Origin: Avibacterium sp. 20-132
GTDB taxonomy: Bacteria > Pseudomonadota > Gammaproteobacteria > Enterobacterales > Pasteurellaceae
Reading direction: 5' to 3'
Assembly: GCF_023611925.1 (NCBI RefSeq)
Contig: NZ_CP091456.1
Coordinates: forward strand, 2,212,001 to 2,276,000
DNA: 64,000 bases
Both the position numbers and the translations under genes were made by a program. Numbering within the stretch: position 1 is the first letter of the stretch; the number at the start of each line of letters is the position of its first letter. Of this stretch, positions 60,202-64,000 are shown piece by piece. The notes beneath the pieces are model-generated. The model saw nothing but the letters and a program-made list of their open reading frames with translations. It had not been told where the DNA came from and searched no databases.

Positions 60202-60843
60202 ATGAAAAAACAACTTACCTTTTATTTCGTCCGCCACGGACGTACCGTTTGGAACGAACAAGGTTTATTACAAGGACAAGGCGATTCACCACTGATCGCC
60301 GAAGGCATTGAAGGAGCAATGAAAACAGGCAAACACTTAGCCAATATTCCCTTTCTCGCTGCCTATTCAAGTGTGTTAAAACGCGCGATGGATACCGCAG
60401 AATACATTATTGGCAAACGAAATATTCCCTTTTTTCAACATAAAGGCTTAAATGAGCATAGCTTTGGCTCTTGGGAAGGGGCATTAGTGAGCCACCTTCG
60501 TCAAAACGAAGAATATCAACAAATGACCAAAGATCCCGCCAATTTTCAGGCTAAAAGCAATCGTGGCGAAACCTTTGGTGAATTAGCTAAACGGGCAATG
60601 AAAGCCATTGATGAAATTATTCAAGTACATCATTCAGGCAATATTTTGGTAGTTTCTCACGGTCATACACTACATTTATTGCTCGCTTTATTTGACGGCT
60701 CAACTTGGCAAAACCACCGTGAAAATCCGCGAGTAACACGCTTGGCAAATACCTCTATTAGCATTGTGCGTTATGAACAAGCTGAAAACGAAAGTGCGGG
60801 GCGTTTTGTGTTAGAAACGGTGAATAACACAGAGCATTTGTAA
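60202..60843 (+). CDS. Histidine phosphatase family protein (phosphoglycerate-mutase-like)
   Basis: 213 residues. The RHG motif is FYFVRHGRTVWNEQGLLQGQ, with the catalytic histidine at residue 12, and the second histidine is in ILVVSHGHTLHLLLALFDG. I start at the ATG at 60202 (MKKQLTFYF), with AAGGA upstream; the frame extends to 60166 over the end of cls. GpmB-like or a broad-specificity sugar-phosphate phosphatase; the substrate is not deducible. It is the last core-type gene before the AT-rich defence locus. Confidence 0.85.
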   Translation: MKKQLTFYFVRHGRTVWNEQGLLQGQGDSPLIAEGIEGAMKTGKHLANIPFLAAYSSVLKRAMDTAEYIIGKRNIPFFQHKGLNEHSFGSWEGALVSHLRQNEEYQQMTKDPANFQAKSNRGETFGELAKRAMKAIDEIIQVHHSGNILVVSHGHTLHLLLALFDGSTWQNHRENPRVTRLANTSISIVRYEQAENESAGRFVLETVNNTEHL

Positions 60844-60948
60844 TGCTTTATATTCCTACTCCAAAGAAGAGACTAATACAGTACAGCTCTAAAATTATAT
60901 TTCTAATTATCCTATTATTTTTATACCTTAGTAAGGTATTAATTGATG

Positions 60949-63423
60949 TTAAGTTAAAAAACCATTTTCAAATTTTTCTTCTATATTTAACCTTGGGGAT
61001 TCATCATTATTAAAATGATATATAAATCCATTATTATTTAGCATTTTAATAACAGATATGGCTTTTTCATCAGAATAATCAAATTCATATTTTAGAATGG
61101 AAAATATATGATATATTTCATTCCTAAGATCTGTAGAAAATATCCCAGGATCATCTGAACCAAGAACAATTATCATCGGGTAATCTCCTTCTATTTTTCT
61201 ATTGGCTATTCTTAGCCAACGAAATATATGATGATCTTTTATTGAATTATAAATACTAATTCTAACATTACTTGTAATTAAACTTTCAATAACAATTGAT
61301 TTTTCCGATATTAATTTTTGAACATATTGCTGACATTTAACAAGAAAATTCTCTGAGAAAAAATCAGAACATACTTTTTCTTTTTCTTCATACTTAGTAA
61401 ATGTTTTTACATTAAACCATCTATCTCTTAATAAACATAATGTATCTCTTGGGATTGATTTGACTAATGAAATCTCATATAGATCTAATATAACTTTATT
61501 TTCTAAAAAATTATTAACAATCTCAGGATTTAGATATCTATGCTCAAAGAAAGAGTCTAGTAATAAAAGATCTATTTTTTTACTATAGTCATCGCCAAAT
61601 ATTTCTTTAGAAAGCTTATTAATTTCATACTCAAGTTTATATATTTGAATATTATCAATATTCAAATCTATAGCTACTTTTCTAGCAAATAATAAATTCT
61701 CTAGCCATACTCCTTTAGATATAAATACCTCTCTAGGTATTGCTTTAATCCAATCACTAGGAATCAATCCTATTGCTGTAGCATGACCTATCCTATCACC
61801 TGATTTCAAGTTTAAGAAAACTATTGACTCATAAATAGCCCTAATGCCTGTCATTAAATGTTCAAAATCTTCTCCAACATGGTATGTAAATTTTTTAATA
61901 AAATTTCTTCTACAAAATCTATATAGAGGTGAGAAAACTTCTGGAGGAGTGTCCATCTCGTTAGCTGCAGCATCAACTCCAACAATAATATCTTTCAGTT
62001 TTGGATATTTAACAAAAGTCTCTTGTAAAATTTTCCCTTTTTCTATTAGATTTTCTCTAATATTTTTAAAATGATAATTCATATCAGGTATGCTAGATAT
62101 ATTATGATAATTCCATTTTCCTTTTATAAAGTGGCATACTAATCTAAGTTTTGGTCTATCTATTTTTAATACATTATCAATTAAACTATTTAAATCTTCT
62201 TTTTTTAATAAACCATTTTTCCCTCTAGCATATTTTACAAATCCATTTAAAATATTATAGATTAGAAACTCATTCTCCTCAATGCTGCTTTTAGGAGAGA
62301 ATCTACCTTCTATAGTTGCTAAATCAGAATTTTTAGAAAAAACATCTGGTCCATGTAATTGAATATATCTAATATAGTAATCTTTTTCATATCCTTCTCT
62401 AGCTCCAGAATCAGCAATTTTTTGGAAGTTATCAAATCCTTTTTTATATACAGATTGTAATGAAATGCTTCTAAAGCAATTCATAGAAACAATATATATC
62501 AAATAAAGTATGTCTAAAAGCTTTCTCCTAGACTCACTTTTTCCGGATTTAAGATAATTTATCGTTATCCTATGAAATTCTAACTCTTTAAAAAACAACT
62601 CTTCCTCTTCATAGTATTTAAAATTATCTTCAAAAAAAACATCGCAATAATCCTCATATTTTAATATTTTAATTAATAGATCGATTAGATGATTATACTC
62701 TTTGTTATAATTTTCATTAATAATTAAAATAATTAATTTTTTTATAGTCTTAGATATAACTAATAACTTATGGTATGACTTTGGGGTTTTTAGAAAATAA
62801 TCTGAACCATAATGTAAAAAAACATGTTCCTTATTAAAGTTTTCCTCTAAATAATTTCTTATAGAAGAGGGGGTTTCTAATGCCCAACTCCATAGTAATT
62901 CTGCTGTTGTTGTTCCATTTAAATGGATATGTAGATCATTAAGCCCTACATTATTAATATAATGTTCAACGATAGGTTTCTTAGGTGATAAAATTCCTCT
63001 AAGTCCTCTAATATTACTCCTATTATTGCATAGATTACATAGCGCTAATATTGGCAAAAATGAATGGTTAGACATCCAGTTTTGCCAATCAGAAAAAAGA
63101 TTTAACTTTATGGAAGAATCTTCTTCTACATAAAAATCTTTTACTTCATATAGTAAAGCTAGTGATAAACAGGTTCTCTTTTTATATTTGCAGCATAGAC
63201 TATCCCAATAACTAGAAAAAATTCTATCGTTAAAATTGGAGTAGATACTTAAATGGTTATAGGTGATGAACTTTATTTTATTGATGTTAATGCTTTCAAC
63301 TCCTCTCCCATCCAAAATATTAATGCTTTCAACTCTTCTCTCATCTAAAATATAACTTAATAGATCTTCACATAACGATTTATATACTAATTGTGATGAA
63401 AGAATAAAATCATTTATTAACAT
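60949..63423 (-). CDS. rdrB: Adenosine deaminase-domain protein, RdrB of a RADAR anti-phage system
   Basis: 824 residues. The metal-dependent deaminase site is split along the chain: His165-x-His167 in LNDLHIHLNGTT, His515/Glu518 in FTYHVGEDFEHLMTGIRAI, His547 in GDRIGHATAIGL and Asp757-Asp758 in VLGSDDPGIF. A long insertion separates the first motif from the rest. This layout and size match RdrB, which in published RADAR systems assembles into a large shell and deaminates adenosine/ATP. The N-terminus has Cys77-Cys78, Cys129-x2-Cys132 and a duplicated 11-residue unit. AGAGGAAG lies upstream of the ATG, 12 bp after the preceding gene. Strong AT bias and AGA/ATA codons suggest horizontal transfer. 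Ordinary purine salvage is unlikely given the size. Confidence 0.85.
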   Translation of the reverse strand: MLINDFILSSQLVYKSLCEDLLSYILDERRVESINILDGRGVESININKIKFITYNHLSIYSNFNDRIFSSYWDSLCCKYKKRTCLSLALLYEVKDFYVEEDSSIKLNLFSDWQNWMSNHSFLPILALCNLCNNRSNIRGLRGILSPKKPIVEHYINNVGLNDLHIHLNGTTTAELLWSWALETPSSIRNYLEENFNKEHVFLHYGSDYFLKTPKSYHKLLVISKTIKKLIILIINENYNKEYNHLIDLLIKILKYEDYCDVFFEDNFKYYEEEELFFKELEFHRITINYLKSGKSESRRKLLDILYLIYIVSMNCFRSISLQSVYKKGFDNFQKIADSGAREGYEKDYYIRYIQLHGPDVFSKNSDLATIEGRFSPKSSIEENEFLIYNILNGFVKYARGKNGLLKKEDLNSLIDNVLKIDRPKLRLVCHFIKGKWNYHNISSIPDMNYHFKNIRENLIEKGKILQETFVKYPKLKDIIVGVDAAANEMDTPPEVFSPLYRFCRRNFIKKFTYHVGEDFEHLMTGIRAIYESIVFLNLKSGDRIGHATAIGLIPSDWIKAIPREVFISKGVWLENLLFARKVAIDLNIDNIQIYKLEYEINKLSKEIFGDDYSKKIDLLLLDSFFEHRYLNPEIVNNFLENKVILDLYEISLVKSIPRDTLCLLRDRWFNVKTFTKYEEKEKVCSDFFSENFLVKCQQYVQKLISEKSIVIESLITSNVRISIYNSIKDHHIFRWLRIANRKIEGDYPMIIVLGSDDPGIFSTDLRNEIYHIFSILKYEFDYSDEKAISVIKMLNNNGFIYHFNNDESPRLNIEEKFENGFLT

Positions 63424-63435
63424 TTATTTCTTCCT

Positions 63436-64000
63436 CTACTTTTCGTTATACTTAAATGAAACTGGTGCTATCTTTGATATTGCCAGTTTTGATATTGGTG
63501 GTAAACCATCTTCATCAAGTTTATCAAGCTTTAGGTTATCTAAATAATTTTTCATCTTTTCATCTATCTTCAAGATTCCTTCAAGTATTTCATTTGCCAT
63601 TTTATCTTCTGTCATATATAAAAATGGATAAACTAATGGACAATTTACAATAGAATATGTTAATGGGAGATACTCTTTGAATTTATCTTCTAGCCTACTA
63701 TTTTTATCGTTATTTAGTACGTTTTTTATAGACTTTAAATTATTAATAAAATGCTTGATAGATGTTGATACATTACTAGCATTGGTCATAATATTAAAAA
63801 TATCATTGCTTCTATTATTAGAATAACGGCTCTCCTCTATTAATATAGAGTTGCAAACACCCCAAATAAATCTAGCAAATATTTCACTTGTATACAACCT
63901 TCTTTTTTTGTATTCTCTTTTTGCATTATCTGAAATATTATTTATAGAGTAGAATAATCTTGCCCATATCTTACCTAAACATAAAGATGAATAATTAAAT
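63436..64000 (-). CDS. rdrA: C-terminal part of probable RdrA (RADAR ATPase), 5' end outside window
   Basis: Open to the window end on the minus strand, about 187 residues visible, starting within NYSSLCLGKIWARLFYSIN and ending APVSFKYNEK. The TTG at 63897 is an internal leucine, not a start. The visible part is helical and Lys/Asn/Ile-rich, with no motif of its own. It is named by position: rdrA precedes rdrB in the same operon in RADAR loci, with the ATPase domain expected beyond the window. Stop-to-start spacing to rdrB is 12 bp. Confidence 0.6.
   Translation of the reverse strand, partial: FNYSSLCLGKIWARLFYSINNISDNAKREYKKRRLYTSEIFARFIWGVCNSILIEESRYSNNRSNDIFNIMTNASNVSTSIKHFINNLKSIKNVLNNDKNSRLEDKFKEYLPLTYSIVNCPLVYPFLYMTEDKMANEILEGILKIDEKMKNYLDNLKLDKLDEDGLPPISKLAISKIAPVSFKYNEK

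Overview
The window is a stretch of a Pasteurellaceae chromosome. Three things point there: the 9-bp DNA uptake signal AAGTGCGGT (the Haemophilus influenzae type) recurs in both orientations, mostly between genes; the chromosome-organisation proteins MukF, MukE, MukB and MatP are all present; and nearly every housekeeping product reads as a close H. influenzae or E. coli homologue. I cannot name the species from sequence alone.

Layout. 1-7.6 kb: sppA (5' end outside the window), a LysR regulator, topA, two tandem tRNA-Gly(GCC) genes, orn and rsgA. 7.6-16.9 kb: central sugar metabolism, with ptsH-ptsI-crr behind a CRP-type site and then aceE-aceF-lpdA, whose E2 subunit has three lipoyl domains. 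17-20.2 kb: a sodium/solute symporter and a formylglycine-type sulfatase (yidK-yidJ like) behind a perfect CRP half-site pair. 20.2-29.8 kb: a decayed stretch, kdsD-kdsC, the RNase P RNA, matP, a higBA toxin-antitoxin pair with two matching operators, lonH, fabA, ybaK, an aspartate-semialdehyde-dehydrogenase-like protein lacking its cysteine, and a purine permease with a PurR-like box. 29.9-41.8 kb: dinB, htpX followed by a duplicated palindromic element, epmC, an ABC exporter, ppnN, queF, a VapD-like protein, a DUF2310 protein, yqcC-truC, rplM-rpsI and sspA-sspB. 41.9-42.6 kb is AT-rich and appears empty. 42.7-60.8 kb: sbcB, an EamA transporter, mukFEB, a brnT pseudogene with an intact brnA, ttcA, nlpC, pheS-pheT-ihfA, a pseudouridine synthase, cls and a histidine phosphatase.

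The right end (60.9-64.0 kb) differs from the rest: it is much more AT-rich, is rich in AGA and ATA codons, and has no uptake signal. It encodes an 824-residue protein with a split adenosine-deaminase active site, preceded in the same operon by the C-terminal part of another protein that runs off the window. This matches the rdrA-rdrB organisation of the RADAR anti-phage system and is the most notable content here. The rdrA assignment is inferred from position, because its ATPase domain lies outside the window.

The smaller accessory features (higBA, the VapD-like gene, the broken brnT, the repeat next to htpX, the decayed segment after yidJ) are scattered singly between core genes. None forms an island, and I saw no insertion sequence, prophage or CRISPR array.
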